Counted from the first letter of the stretch, positions 10,148 through 21,095 are shown. The stretch is 64,000 nucleotides of DNA from Bettongia penicillata ogilbyi (GCA_023548195.1 JAJHZJ010000399.1:7817100-7881099), one strand, 5' to 3'. The notes: a model not told the origin generated them from the sequence alone. A program made the numbers and translations.

Positions 10148-10990
10148 GGGGCGGAGCCAAGATGGCGGAGTAGAAGGACGCACGTTTACGAGCTCCGAAA
10201 CCAAAGCCCATGGAATTGGTGTAGAAAGAGTCCCCCATAGATTCTGGGTGAGTGCAAGGTGTGCAGAGGCAGAGTGGAGGAGATTTCCATCCCAGGGAGC
10301 CCTCAAGACCCGTCCCCAGGGTCCGGCGCGCCCCGGAGAGTAAACCCGACCCCCAGCGCTGCCCTGGCCGAGGCCTCAGAGAAGCGGATCGGAGCAGGCT
10401 TCAGAGACGGAAGCTGAAGCAGCCGGGAAAGTCCCTCCGCCCACAGAAGCAGGTCAGTGAGAGAGGCCGGGCTGAAGGAGAGGGGAAGCAGGGCGTCTGT
10501 GACTCGGGCCCCCTCGGGAGGAAGCGGCGGCGGCAGGGACGGGGGCAGGAAGCGGCGGAGGCAGAGGCGTGGGCGGCGGCTGAGGCGGCAGCGGCCCAGG
10601 ACTCAGGAATCCCCCAGCAGCAGGCAGGATCTTCATTACAGAAGATTCCCGCATAAAACCTGACGGAGCTGAGCCTGAGAGACGGCCCTGCCCCCACCCC
10701 GCTCTGTTGCTGAAGGTTTCTGCTCGGGACCCCCAGGGGAGCTGAGATTGGGAGGCGGGCCCCCCACCCCGCCCCCACCCGCTCCATTCTTGAGAGTCGC
10801 TGCATAAAGCCCCCCGAGGGATCAGAGTCTCAGAGACAGCCCTGGCCCCGCCCCAGCACCTGAACTAAAGCTCACTGATTGACAGCCAGCAGGAGGAAAG
10901 CCCATTTGAATCTCAGAGGCCAGGCGCTGGCTGGGCGGATCCAGGCGGGGGTGGAAGGGAATCTCAGAGGTCAAGTAACTGGCTGGGAAA
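10148..10990 (+). promoter_or_regulatory. CpG-rich L1-type 5'UTR with internal promoter
   Basis: The first bases contain CCAAGATGGCGG (about 10157-10168), a YY1-like site at the position where placental L1 promoters carry one. The next 700 bases are GC- and CpG-rich, in sharp contrast to the AT-rich flanks. Open frames on both strands inside it (for example 10252-10656 plus and 10401-10805 minus) reflect base composition, not recognised proteins. Promoter activity is inferred from position and family knowledge. Confidence 0.75.
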
Positions 10991-12097
10991 ATGCCTAGAA
11001 AGGGGAAGAAAAATAAGACTTTAGAGAGTTTTTTCCAACAAATGCAAATGATCCCAACCTTCGGATCTGATGGGGAGGACGAGAACGTATTTTTCCCATC
11101 AGGGAAAGATGTGGAGGGCGGGGCCTCAGTACCCCAGACACCCCAGGGGGGTGTTGGGTGGGCTCAGGCCTTGGAAGAGCTTAAAAAGGATTTTGAAAAG
11201 CAAGTTAGACAGGTGGAGGAAAGACTGGGAAGAGAAATGACAAAGATGCAAGAAGAGTATGAAGAAAAGGTCAATATCTTGGTAAAGGAGACCCAAAAAA
11301 ATGCTGAGGAAATTAACACCTTGAAAAATAGGCTCACTCAATTGGCAAAAGAGGTTCAAAAAGCCAATGAGGAGAAGAATGCATTCAAAAGCAGAATGAG
11401 CGAAATGGAAAAAGAGGCTCAAAAGCTCACTGAATTTAATAGTTCTCTCAAAATTAGAATGGAACAGATGGAGTCTAATGACTTTATGAGAAACCAAGAA
11501 ATCACCAAACAAAACCAAAAGAACGATAAAATGGAAGAGAATGTGAAATATCTCATGGGAAAAACAACTGACCTGGAAAATAGATCAAGGAGAGACAACT
11601 TAAAAATTATGGGACTACCTGAAAGCCATGATCAAAAAAAGAGCCTAGACATCGTCTTGCATGAAATTATCAAGGAAAACTGCCCTGACATTCTAGAACC
11701 AGAGGGCAAAATAAGTATTGAAAGAATCCATCGATCACCACCTGAAAGAGATCCAAAAAGAGAAACTCCTAGGAACATTGTGGCCAAATTCCAGAACTCC
11801 CAGCTCAAGGAAAAAATCTTGCAAGCAGCCAGAAACAAACAATTCCAGTACTGTGGTAATACAATCAGGATAACCCAAGATCTAGCAGCTTCTACATTAA
11901 GGGATCGAAGGGCGTGGAATAGGATATTCCAGAAGGCAAAGGAACTAGGACTCAAACCAAGAATCACCTACCCGGCTAAACTGAGTATAATATTTCAAGG
12001 GAAAATATGGTCTTTCAATGAAACAGAGGACTTTCAATCATTCTTGATGAAAAAACCAGAGCTGAAAAGAAAATTTGACTTTCAAACACAAGAATGA
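10991..12097 (+). CDS. ORF1: Intact LINE-1 ORF1 protein (nucleic-acid chaperone) of half-L1 element 1
   Basis: This frame of 368 codons encodes an L1 ORF1p-like protein, which trimerises and coats its own RNA in cytoplasmic ribonucleoprotein particles. The basic N-terminus is MPRKGKKNKT. Residues about 60-195 are K/E/Q-rich with heptad character (coiled coil). The RRM domain spans about 199-270, with RRDNLKIMGLPE (200-211) and RNIVAKF (261-267). The C-terminal domain spans about 278-355, with GNTIRITQDLAASTL, LKPRITYPAKLS (321-332) and IWSFNETEDF. All three domains of the family are present and uninterrupted. The start follows the 5'UTR in AAAATGCC context. No ORF2 follows; the stop TGA is at 12095-12097. 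Confidence 0.95.
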   Translation: MPRKGKKNKTLESFFQQMQMIPTFGSDGEDENVFFPSGKDVEGGASVPQTPQGGVGWAQALEELKKDFEKQVRQVEERLGREMTKMQEEYEEKVNILVKETQKNAEEINTLKNRLTQLAKEVQKANEEKNAFKSRMSEMEKEAQKLTEFNSSLKIRMEQMESNDFMRNQEITKQNQKNDKMEENVKYLMGKTTDLENRSRRDNLKIMGLPESHDQKKSLDIVLHEIIKENCPDILEPEGKISIERIHRSPPERDPKRETPRNIVAKFQNSQLKEKILQAARNKQFQYCGNTIRITQDLAASTLRDRRAWNRIFQKAKELGLKPRITYPAKLSIIFQGKIWSFNETEDFQSFLMKKPELKRKFDFQTQE

Positions 12098-13123
12098 GAG
12101 GAAGCATGCAAAAGTAAACGGCAAGGAGAAGTATTAAGGGACTTACCAGAAATGAACTGTTTGCATTCATACATGGAAGGACAATATTTCTAACTCTTAA
12201 AACTTTTCAGTATCTGGGTGGTTGGTGGGACCACACATACACATGTACACGCATGCACACACATACACACATGCATTCACATGCAGAGACAGAGAGCACA
12301 GATTGAACTGAATAGGATGGGACCATACCTTAAAAGGAATTAAGGTAAATGATGAGAGAGAAATGTAGTGAGAGGAAAGAGGGAGAAATGGAAGGGGGTA
12401 ACTATATGTCATTTAAGAGGCAAGTAGGAGATGTTTTTAGTGGAGGGAAAAAGAGGAGAGCTGAAGAAAAAAAAACAAACAAACAAACAAACAAAAGTTT
12501 ACCCTCATCACATTTGACTAAACGAAGGAGTGAAATGCACACTCATTTTGGTATGAAAACCTATCTTACAGTATAAGAAAGCGGGGGAGAAGGAGATATT
12601 GGGGGGGGATGATGGAAGGGAGGGCAAAGGGAGGAGGGAGTAATTGAAAGTCAACACTTGGGGAGGGACAGGATCAAAGAGAAACAATGAGGGGCAGGTG
12701 AGGAGGGATGGCAATTCAGTTAGTCTTACACAACACGACTATCAGGAAGGTCATTTGCAAAGCTACACAGATATGGCCTATAATGAATTGCCTGCCGTAC
12801 CAAAGGGAATGGGTGGGGAGGGAGGGATGGGGAGAATTTGGAACTCAAAGTTTTAGGAACAATTGTTTAGTATTGCTGTTGCAACTAGGAAAGAAGACAT
12901 ACAGTTAATGAGGAATAGAAAGTCATCTGGCCCTACAGGAGAAAAGAGAAGATAGAGACAAGGGAAGGGAGGGATGACAGAAGAGAGGACAGATTGGAGA
13001 TAGGGAAAATTAGATTGCTTGGGGTATTGGGGTGGGGGGAGGGGAGAAAAAGGGAGAAAATTTGGAACCCAAAAATTTGTGAAAATGAATGTAAAATAAA
13101 TAAATAAATAAATTAAAAAAAAA
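12098..13123 (+). other. 3'UTR of half-L1 element 1
   Basis: About 1 kb of non-coding sequence holds, in order, a CA-rich microsatellite, an AAAC-type repeat (about 12470-12496), a G-rich polypurine tract, the phrase GAGAATTTGGAACTCAAAG (about 12832-12850) and a second, terminal variant of it at about 13057-13080. It ends in a TAAA/poly(A) tail. G-rich polypurine tracts are a known hallmark of L1 3'UTRs. Confidence 0.8.
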
Positions 13124-13138
13124 AAAAAATTTATATAC
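13124..13138. repeat. Target-site duplication, right copy
   Basis: Identical to 10133-10147. Confidence 0.9.
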
Positions 13139-13263
13139 ACTGCATACAGAAGACCCAGAATCAAATAGTAGAACAGTGTCTGATAAATTTAAGTGCACAA
13201 CCTACTTCAGGAAAGGAATTAGTTCTGGACACAATTGTGGTTAGGAGGGGATGTTTCAATTAC

Positions 13264-13300
13264 ATATGTGTGTGTGTGTGTGTATGTATATATATCTTCA
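13264..13300. repeat. TG/TA microsatellite
   Basis: A run of (TG)n followed by tatgtatatatatat. Confidence 0.9.
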
Positions 13301-13494
13301 CATACAATCATCAAACTTTTACACAAAATCAATGCAACTAAGTATAAAAAGAGCATATGAAGAGTAAAAGGGAAATAGCTGCATCAAATATCTCTAATAA
13401 AAAGCTAATGATATCCAAAGGGTCCATCCTCCAAGGTGGTCAAAGAGAGGGAGGAGAGTCCCATGTAAACCAAAATAATCATAGTACTACTTCT

Positions 13495-13735
13495 TACAGT
13501 AGCAGCAACAACAGCAAGAACATGGAAATAAAGTGAGTTCTTGTCGATTAGGAAATGGCTGAACAAATGGTTGTTATATAATGTAGCAAAATACTATTTA
13601 GCCATAAGGAACTCTGGCCATGAGGAATTCAGTGAAACAAGCATACTTACATAAATTAATGCAAAATCAAGTGAGGGGAACCAGAAGAACAATATGTGTG
13701 ACATAGTCTTATAAATGAAAATAACAATAAAAGGC
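13495..13735 (+). mobile_element. L1 LINE 3'-region fragment
   Basis: 'gattaggaaatggctgaaca' followed by 'atgtagcaaaatactattt' and 'aatgcaaaatcaagtgaggg' aligns with the L1 3' region at 54540-54740 (wggggaatggctgaacaagt). Confidence 0.65.
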
Positions 13736-13940
13736 AGCCAAACTCTGACTAACTATAAGGACCTGGGTCCTTTGGTCCTGGAATTTAGACTATGGCATGA
13801 TCACTTTGCCTGCTGGTATTAACTCTTACTAGATAGATAGATATAAATATAAATATGTGTATGTATATATGGGGGAGAGAGTTTATTGAGGGGAATATAC
13901 ATCAGGAAATGATTATATTATAAAAATAAAAATCATTAAG

Positions 13941-14102
13941 AAAACTAGCACTACATCGCACAGCATACATGGTGCCTGATCTGAGTTCAAATTCTACCTC
14001 AGATTCACATTTACTGTGAGATATTGGATAAATCATTTAGCCTCATAAGCTTTAGTTTTTCTCAGCTATAAAATGGATATAATAATTTCAGTGATAGCTC
14101 AG
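13941..14102 (+). repeat. tRNA-derived SINE, diverged
   Basis: A B-box-like 'gagttcaaattctacctcag' is followed by 'ggataaatcatttagcctca' and 'tataaaatggatataat', matching the head-to-middle order of the other marsupial SINEs here. Confidence 0.65.
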
Positions 14103-14225
14103 TATTTTTTGAGAGACAGAAAGAGAAGGATGGAGACAGGCAGACAGCAGCTGAGGCAGAGACAGAAACAGAGAAAAATAGAGGCAGAAAAGGGAGATGG
14201 GGAGAAAAAGAGAGAGCTACTAAAG
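14103..14225. repeat. Purine-rich GA low-complexity tract
   Basis: There are about 120 bases of almost pure A/G on plus (gagagacagaaagagaagg...). It abuts the SINE above. The matching minus-strand open frame is compositional. Confidence 0.75.
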
Positions 14226-14784
14226 ATTTTCTCCATATAGGAAAGGGATATAATTAGTTGTTCTCCAACTTGGTACCATGTAAGTGAAGACAAACATGAA
14301 ACTGACAGAAAAGTTGACTTCAAAAAGAAAATATCCTCTGAGTCTGAATAACTGTAGGAAATAGGGAATGATTGAAATCAGAAAGGTAGGTCTCTGTATC
14401 TGAAATGCTACTATTAAAGAGAAACCAGAGAATAAGTCTTCACAAGAATAAAATGCACCTATTTAAAGTGGTATCTCTATAGAATTGATTTTCCTCTAAC
14501 TTAAGCTTACACTCTTAATTATGAAGTAAGACAAGGAGATTTTTTTTTTACCTGGGGACTAACTTTGTTTTATAAAGGGAAACTGAGAATGGGACCTCCT
14601 ATTTCTGGACTACTTGGAGAGCTACATTACTTCAATTGAGAAAGCTGCAAAGATACTCAGATTTCTCTCAGGAAGCAAGCAATTCCTATTCATTTTCCAC
14701 TAATAGAAATAGTATGCCTTAATCAACTATATTTTATTTTTTAATCAATATATGACCTAAAATTCATTTTTGCATTTGTATTTC

Positions 14785-15025
14785 AAGAGGACTGAATTTG
14801 GAGTCAGACCACAGTTCAAATACTTTATCAACATTGTTGTTGGTTTGGGGATTTTGATTTTGGTTTTTGCTCTGTTTTCTTTTGTTCTACTTTCTGTGAG
14901 GTTTTAAATAATAATTTTTCTGGATTTCATGTACCTCTTGTGTAAAGTGAAGAAATAGGACTCCTTCTTCCCTAAGATCCTTTCCAGTTATAAACTTATG
15001 ATCCTGTGATCTCTTAGAGGATGTG
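14785..15025 (+). repeat. CORE-SINE (Mar1-like), interrupted
   Basis: 'gaatttggagtcagaccaca' opens it and 'tgtaaagtgaagaaatagg' with 'ccagttataaacttatgatc' closes it. The latter corresponds to the usual ending cttccagctctaaatctatgatc. Confidence 0.6.
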
Positions 15026-15499
15026 CATTAAAGAAATGCCTTCTCTGAAACCCTTCTCAGAAGAACTTCTCAACCATTATAGTTCTGTGGCCTTTCATAG
15101 ACTTAGTTTGTTGGTCTCTGCATATGCCAGGGATCTGCAAGAAACGGATTTTTTTTTAGAAATGTACTAGAGGAAACAAAGCATCATGGCAGAAGAGAAT
15201 GAAATGAGTAAGATTTAAGGGAGAGGTATTTTTTTTTGGTATTCTGAATGAGGAGACAGGTAGGAACTGAACTGAGACCTTAGTTTAACTGAAAAAATCA
15301 GAAACTGCACATTTAAAAATATACTTCTGCAGGACAAAAAAATGAGGGAATTTACTTTTTTAAAAAAATTAGGTTAAAATGAAAAATGAGGTGGGCCAAC
15401 TATATAATGATTGTGAGGGTTGATAGATGAACAATCTACATGATATGCATGAAATCTAAAAATAATTCAAAGAATAACCATAGCTTCCTTTTTATCGCA
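15026..15499. other. Unassigned DNA
   Basis: No gene or recognised repeat was seen. Confidence 0.35.
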
Positions 15500-15687
15500 C
15501 TTTAGACACTTTTCACATATTACATTATTTTTAATGCACAACAACCCTGACATGTAAGTGGTGTTATTATCCCCATAAATTGAGTCACTTGCTCAGGGAC
15601 ACAAAGCAAGTAAATGACTGAAATCAAATCTGATCCCAGGACTATCTTGATTCTAATGTTGTATCCATCACAGCACCCAGTTGCTTT
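15500..15687 (-). repeat. MIR/Mar1-like SINE
   Basis: Plus-strand 'acttttcacatattacatta' runs into 'gtgttattatccccataaat' and 'cacttgctcagggacacaaa' and ends at 'cagcacccagttgctt', the order of a reverse-oriented MIR-type SINE. Confidence 0.65.
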
Positions 15688-16729
15688 GTTAGAAGGTCTC
15701 CAGCTCATTGCATAATATCCTGCAGAGGTATTGAATGGATCCCACACAGAAATCTAGAAATCACTTCCTAAGGTTCGGTTAGTGAGGATGGGGTGAGCAA
15801 CAATGTAATTATAGTTCAAGGCTTTACCTTGACTACAAATAAGTAGCTATAAATCATGTTCAAATTTTGAATTAGAAAAGTAATCGTCATATCATTCTTT
15901 ACTCCCCAGATTCTCACACTTCTGGTAGGAGATTAAATGCTCCCCAGGCAACTCATACTCTTAGAGGGGTGTCTCCAGCTGACTCCATCTCTCAAACACC
16001 AACTGAGTCTTTCTGATGGTCCATTCTGTCTCCAAAGCTGCTGTTCCTTTCTTTCTATAAAGTTGTCATTTCCCTCCTCCACAAGAAGCTGCTGGCATAT
16101 GCATTTGTATGACTGTGAGGTATTTTCTTCTTCAAAGGGAATATTATCATTCCTTTGTAACACTCCCACCACGACTGAGACTAACCAACACATTTTTATT
16201 CTTTCCCTATTTTAAATCCATAACCATGTGAGGTTGGCACACCAAGGGGACCCTCAGGGAACTAGCTGTTAAGACTTTTTTAACCTCATTTAATCCCCTT
16301 CAACATGAAACACTCAGACTTTACTGGCTGATATGCTGCGAAGAGTAATGCCTTTCAACTATTGTCGTGCCCCCTGGCAAATAGCACCAGAATCATACAA
16401 ATTGCCTCAATGATTCAATAAACTTGAAGAACCCATTTAGTAACGTCGAAGGGAGTAAGGAAGAGTTGATGCTCTTGTCTACTCTTTGCCCTACATTCTA
16501 GTCAATATGAGTCACACTCTTGTCCTCTTTACAAATGGAAACAAAAATTCCATAGAATAAAATGTATGGAAGAGTTACAGGCTTCACACCAATGACATTA
16601 TAACTCATTGAAGTTATAAGGCAAAACACCTGAATATATGAAAAAAAATTTATGATTTCTTTAGCAAAGGGAACTCTCTATACTAAATAATTCAGCCTAT
16701 ATGTAACTGTGTAAATAAGATCTAGGGAG
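15688..16729. other. Unassigned DNA
   Basis: This interval holds overlapping opposite-strand open frames at 15933-16215 (86 and 92 codons). Neither shows a recognisable domain, splice context or protein similarity that I can name. Confidence 0.35.
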
Positions 16730-16855
16730 TTTTCCAAGTCATATAGAGATTTTCAGAGACTTGCCTAGCATCACACAACTACTAAAAATGATAGGTGATA
16801 TTTGATCCCTATGTCCCTGACTAAAAGTCTACTGTTCCATTCTTTTGCCCATAGG
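16730..16855 (-). repeat. MIR-like SINE fragment
   Basis: Plus 'gagacttgcctagcatcaca' followed by 'ctactgttccattcttttgc' matches the reverse MIR pattern. Confidence 0.5.
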
Positions 16856-17559
16856 CATAGTTGGAGGTGGAATAAAAGTCATGGCAAGCCAGAGTGGAAT
16901 ATTCACAATCATTTAATATTAGGTAAAGTAAGAGAGAAAGGAAAAATTTTGCAAAAGGAAGAATTTCTTCTAATTTCAGATCAAGAAGAGCTAGAAATAG
17001 AGATCTTTTTCTTCTTTTCACATTCTTTCCCTTCTCTCCACCAAAAAAATAGGAGAAATCATAGTAGCAAAGATAGAAGTATAACTCAAGAAGCAAAGAA
17101 TTTTAGAAAATTTCAGGCAATTTCAAAACAAATATGATCATCAACCATCTATTGAAACCACATAAATCATTTCATTTATTCATAATCATTGGGCTTTTTT
17201 TATTTTTATCCCCATTGCAATCTGAAAGCTTCATTCCATGTAATACTTTTCTATACTTGATCTCAGTGCATAGTTTAGAAAAGGCTCTTGAATTGAGTTT
17301 ATTTTACTGATTTTGAAAGAGAAAACCACAAGAGAAAAGTACAAGTTTCCTTGATTTAAATAAGCAGCCCAAGTTTTAAATACACAATTCACCTGTGACC
17401 AGACTCTGTGAACAACTTGCACAACATGGAACTCTTAAGACAAACAGCATTTTAAGTAAGACAACTAAGAAATCTAGAGTTAGCTTTCTATGCTAATGAA
17501 CAATCATTGACATTAAATAATATTTTTAATTTGCTCTGATTGTAATTAGGTTCCTTTAT

Positions 17560-17707
17560 AGAACTGGATTGAAAGTCAGGAAGACTTGCCTCAGAAACCT
17601 AGCTATGAGACTCAGGTAAGTTAATTTCTCCGTGCCTCAGTTTCCTCATATCTAAAATGATAGGTGTTGGACTCAATGACCTCTAAGAGCTCTTCTAGGT
17701 CTGAGTT
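17560..17707 (+). repeat. CORE-SINE (Mar1-like)
   Basis: The order 'ctggattgaaagtcaggaag' - 'ccgtgcctcagtttcctcat' - 'tgttggactcaatgacctct' - 'gctcttctaggtctgag' is characteristic of these SINEs. Confidence 0.75.
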
Positions 17708-17878
17708 GTTTCCCCTTCCTATATTTTTGCTTATCCTACTTTTTTTTTTTTTGAAAAGCAAAGGAAGAAATTTTTTTCAAGATGAAATAATCTTAAAATT
17801 TGCTGAAAATGCAAAACCTGAATCAAATTCAATATAAGTGTATGCATATAGATAAAAACACAGAAATCGTTTATTTAT

Positions 17879-20152
17879 CATAGGCTACTTTAACTCACCC
17901 CCCTAACTTGCCAATGAGTTTGAGATCCCTTGGTTACCCTCAACCTGCTTTGTCCCATCTACTGAAATGTTTTAGCAGGGTGTGGCCACTGTGCCTACTG
18001 AAGCTTTTTGGAGTCACAGGTGAGAGTTGGGTGGAACAAGTGGACCAAAGGTGGAACTATCCCCAAAAAGGTTTTGGCAGCCATCATACCAAAGGTATCC
18101 TTCCTCCCTGAACACACCCTAAATCCCAACATGTGAAGTTTTCCTCTGGAAGGCAAACGAGAAGAATTTGTTCCAACTCAGGCGATGTGGAGCACTTAGA
18201 GCTTGGTTAGACACCAAAGATGCCAAGGCCATCCACTGCATCGTGAGTCATTGCCAGCCATCTTGACTCTGTCCTGCCACTGGACTATGATAACTCTGGA
18301 AGAAAGAGTGAGGCTGATGACTTCATGCAACTCTGCCTTACTTAAATCCAATCTACCCATGAATCAAAAGACATCACCCATACCATTTTACTATTATTCC
18401 TCAAAGTCCTGTGATGACAGGCAAGTGATGAAGCAGCAGGTGCAAATACACTGGGAGCTGTAGTCACAACCCAGCATGCACATGGCCCAGGCCATAGGGT
18501 CATTTCTCACTAGAGGCAGCAATAAGACTCTGCAGCCCCCTGGGTATCTGAGCAGCCTTTTAAGGATTGCGCTATCTATAAAGGCAAAAGGAAGAGGTTT
18601 TCCTGCAGCAATCGCAAGGTTTCTCTCTCTTAGTCATTGCTGGCAAAATTCTTGCCAAAGTTCTCCTTAATAGGCTAATCCTTCACCTGGAAGATGGTCA
18701 TATACCTGAAAATTAGTGTGGCTTCAGAAAGGACCAAGGAACAGTCAATATGGTGTTTGCTGCTCAGCAACTCCAGGAGAAATGTCAGGAGCAGAACAGA
18801 GGTCTGTACACAACCTTTGTAGATCTGACCAAGGCCTCATGAGGGCTTATGGAAAATTATGTCAAAATTTGGTTGCCTGGAGAAGTTCATCAATATTGTA
18901 CGTAAGTTTCATGAGGGCATGTTTGCCCAGGTTCTGGATAGTGGACAATACTCTCAGGCCTTCCCAGTCACCAGTGGAGTGAAGGAGGGCTCTGTGCTTG
19001 CTCCAGTGCTTTTTAGCCATGTTGTCAAATGCCTTCAATGAGGATGAATACAGCATTAAGGTCAGCTACCGTACTGATGGTAAATTCTTCTATTTGAAAA
19101 GGTTACAAGTCAAGACCAAAGTTGAGGGAGTGCTGGTGCATAATTTTCTGTTTGCAGATGGTTGTGTACTCAGTGCAGCCTCTGAAGCTGAGATGTAACA
19201 AGGTATGGATCAATTCTCTGATGCCCCCGCTAATTCTAGCCTAACAATTAACACGAAGAAAACAAAAGTGCTCCATCAGCCACCTCCACACCATCCAGAC
19301 ATGGAATCATTGGTTACATCAAATGGAGGAGTTTTGAATGCTGTGGATAAGTTAATTTACCCTGGTAGTATACATTCCAGGGATGTATACGTTGACAATG
19401 AGGTTGATGCACACGTTGCCAGAGCTACCTCATTTTTTGCGAGGCTCCGAAGAAAAGTTTGGAAGAGAAGAGATATTAGATTGATTACAAAACTGAAGGT
19501 CTACCGAGCCATTGTGCTGATCTCATTGTTGTATACCTGTGAAACATTGACAGTCTATCAGTGCCATGCCAGGAAATTGAATCCCTTCCAATTGAACTGT
19601 CTTAGGAAGATTCCAAGGATCATCTGGCAGGATAAGATACCAGACATTGAAGCCCTTGCTCAAGCTGAACTACCAAGCATTCAAACTATGCTTCAGAGAA
19701 TATAACTCTGATGGGCGGGCCACAGTGTTCGAATGCAAACTGTATGCCAAAAAGACTGTTTTATGGAGAACTCAGATGTGGCAGGTGATCACATGGTGGT
19801 CAGAAGAAGCGATACAAGGACACTTTCAAGGTCTCTCTCAAGAACTTTGGATTTGACTGTGAGACATGGGAGACACTGGTATAGGACAATGCAGCATGGT
19901 GTACCCACATCAGAAAGGGTACTGTGCTGTATGATCAAAGCAGAATTGAGGCAACACAAAGTAAATATGGGATGCACAAAATTGGAGTATCCACCCCAAA
20001 TATTCACGCGAACTATGTATATCCATCCTGTGGTAAATCATTCTGAACTTATGTTGGTCTGACCAGTCACAGTTGGACACACTGAAATTTCACTTTGCCA
20101 TGGTGATGTCGTTTTGGTCTTCTCTGAGAACAAAGGACAACAACCAACCAAC
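17879..20152 (+). mobile_element. RTE-clade LINE, nearly complete 3' half, broken
   Basis: Two 5' modules (about 17879-18115 and 18190-18440) precede reverse-transcriptase-derived sequence from about 18590 to 19900. Readable pieces are SLLSIAGKIFAKVLLNRL (about 18630-18680), an FRKDQGT block (about 18723-18745), a VDLTKAS block (about 18820-18840), the catalytic loop FADG (about 19156-19167, normally FADD in RTE) and the C-terminal RTE block (19205-19705; KVYRAIVLISLLYTCETL and LNCLRKIPRIIWQDKIPD). Frameshifts and stops break the frame, and the second catalytic Asp of the loop is Gly. The terminus 'tgatgtcgttttggtcttct', then 'gagaacaaaggacaac' and a CAAC-type tail, is RTE-like. It is dead in itself. 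Confidence 0.9.
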
Positions 20153-20920
20153 TTTAAGTCACTCTCATTTCATTTGCTATTAGAAATTTGACTTGGGATT
20201 TCCTAAGCAATTTAAAAATGAGAATGGGGGTGAAGTAGGGAAATCATACTTGGAGTTTATAAATTAAGCTTAATCTACCACTTGCAACAAGTGGGATATT
20301 TGGGATAATGATTACTTATAGAAAGATTACAATAGAAAAATAATCCAAACCTCCTTCTAAGGTCAGGACAATCAGCAGCAGGGATATGGTAGACCAGGAC
20401 TGGAAATCTACCTAGAACAGAGAGGTCTGATAATCAAGGATTTGCCATAACCAAAGATCCATGCTAGGAGTTCATATGGATTAGCAGACAGGTAAGTCTC
20501 ATACATTTCCTTGAAGTAATTGTCCAGGATCTAGGAAATAATCACAGGCAGAGAGGAGCACAAAGATAAAACCTCTGAGATGAGAAATCAGGCTGACTGA
20601 AAGTAAGGACAGGGATCTGAGTACAAAAAAATTAATGTGACAGGAAATAGAAAAGAAAAGACTCTAACAGAATAATTTGTTCTGGCAATAAAATAGACCT
20701 TGAATTGGACATCACCACAGATCCTTGATCTTTTTGGCATGTGCAGTGAACTCCAGTGGAGATCTGTTGAAGGCTTTGAACTCTTTCTTAGAATAATGGA
20801 TATTTTTTGTTTGTCTGGGGATTTTTATGACTATAATACATGATGTTAAAAAGGAAACAAATCGTATTTACATATGCTTTTCTTAAAGAGAAGAATATAG
20901 TTATCAAAATATTTTTAAGG
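20153..20920. other. Unassigned DNA
   Basis: No gene or recognised repeat was seen. Confidence 0.35.
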
Positions 20921-20924
20921 TACA

Positions 20925-21095
20925 TTACCCCTCAATCCTAGTCCAACCCCTTTGTTTTATAGATAAAGAAAATCAGGCTGAAAGAAGTTTTGGCTTACTT
21001 GAGATCATAGAGAAAGTAAGAGGTTGAACTGAGCTTTAAAGCCCAAGTCGTTTGACTCCAAATACACTTATCTTTCCATCACTCCAAATCCACAC
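20925..21095 (-). repeat. MIR-like SINE
   Basis: Plus 'cctagtccaacccctttgtt' followed by 'gataaagaaaatcaggctga' and 'gtcgtttgactccaaata' matches the reverse MIR pattern. Confidence 0.6.

Larger units (their letters stand above)
10148..13123 (+). mobile_element. Young full-length half-L1 (HAL1-like) retrotransposon with intact ORF1 and no ORF2
   Basis: This 2.98-kb element runs GGGGCGGAGCCAAGATGG 5' end - CpG-rich 5'UTR (to 10990) - intact ORF1 (10991-12097) - 3'UTR (12098 to about 13090) - A-rich tail. The 3'UTR holds a CA-type microsatellite (about 12232-12290), a polypurine/G-rich block (about 12580-12665), an internal copy of an L1-like 3' end (about 12797-12860) and the true G-rich terminus (about 13016-13095). 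Nothing resembling ORF2 (endonuclease, reverse transcriptase) is present. Perfect 15-bp duplications show it inserted as a complete unit. Known HAL1 elements depend on L1 enzymes, and that is the inferred mode here. Open ORF1, perfect duplication and retained CpGs imply a recent insertion. Confidence 0.93.

Noticed and set aside
10252..10805. Overlapping open frames of 134 codons on both strands, proline/arginine/alanine-rich
   Set aside because: They lie in the GC-rich 5'UTR of the half-L1, and similar frames appear by composition in the second copy. There is no recognisable domain, and the frames are not conserved between copies.
11126..11518. 130-codon minus-strand frame opposite ORF1, and similar ones at 11632-11967, 23729-24007 and 24121-24456
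   Set aside because: These are antisense shadows of ORF1. They recur only because the sense protein is conserved.
15933..16215. Opposite-strand open frames of 86 and 92 codons
   Set aside because: Each is the mirror of the other, no domain or splice site supports either, and no family resemblance was seen.
19205..19705. 166-codon open frame as a possible host gene
   Set aside because: The residues match the C-terminal block of RTE-clade LINE proteins, and the frame sits inside a broken LINE.
17890..20165. Target duplication for the RTE LINE (tttaactcac at left, tttaagtcac at right)
   Set aside because: The left copy appears to belong to the element's own 5' module, because a similar string occurs in the homologous module near 34660. 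It was not accepted as a duplication.
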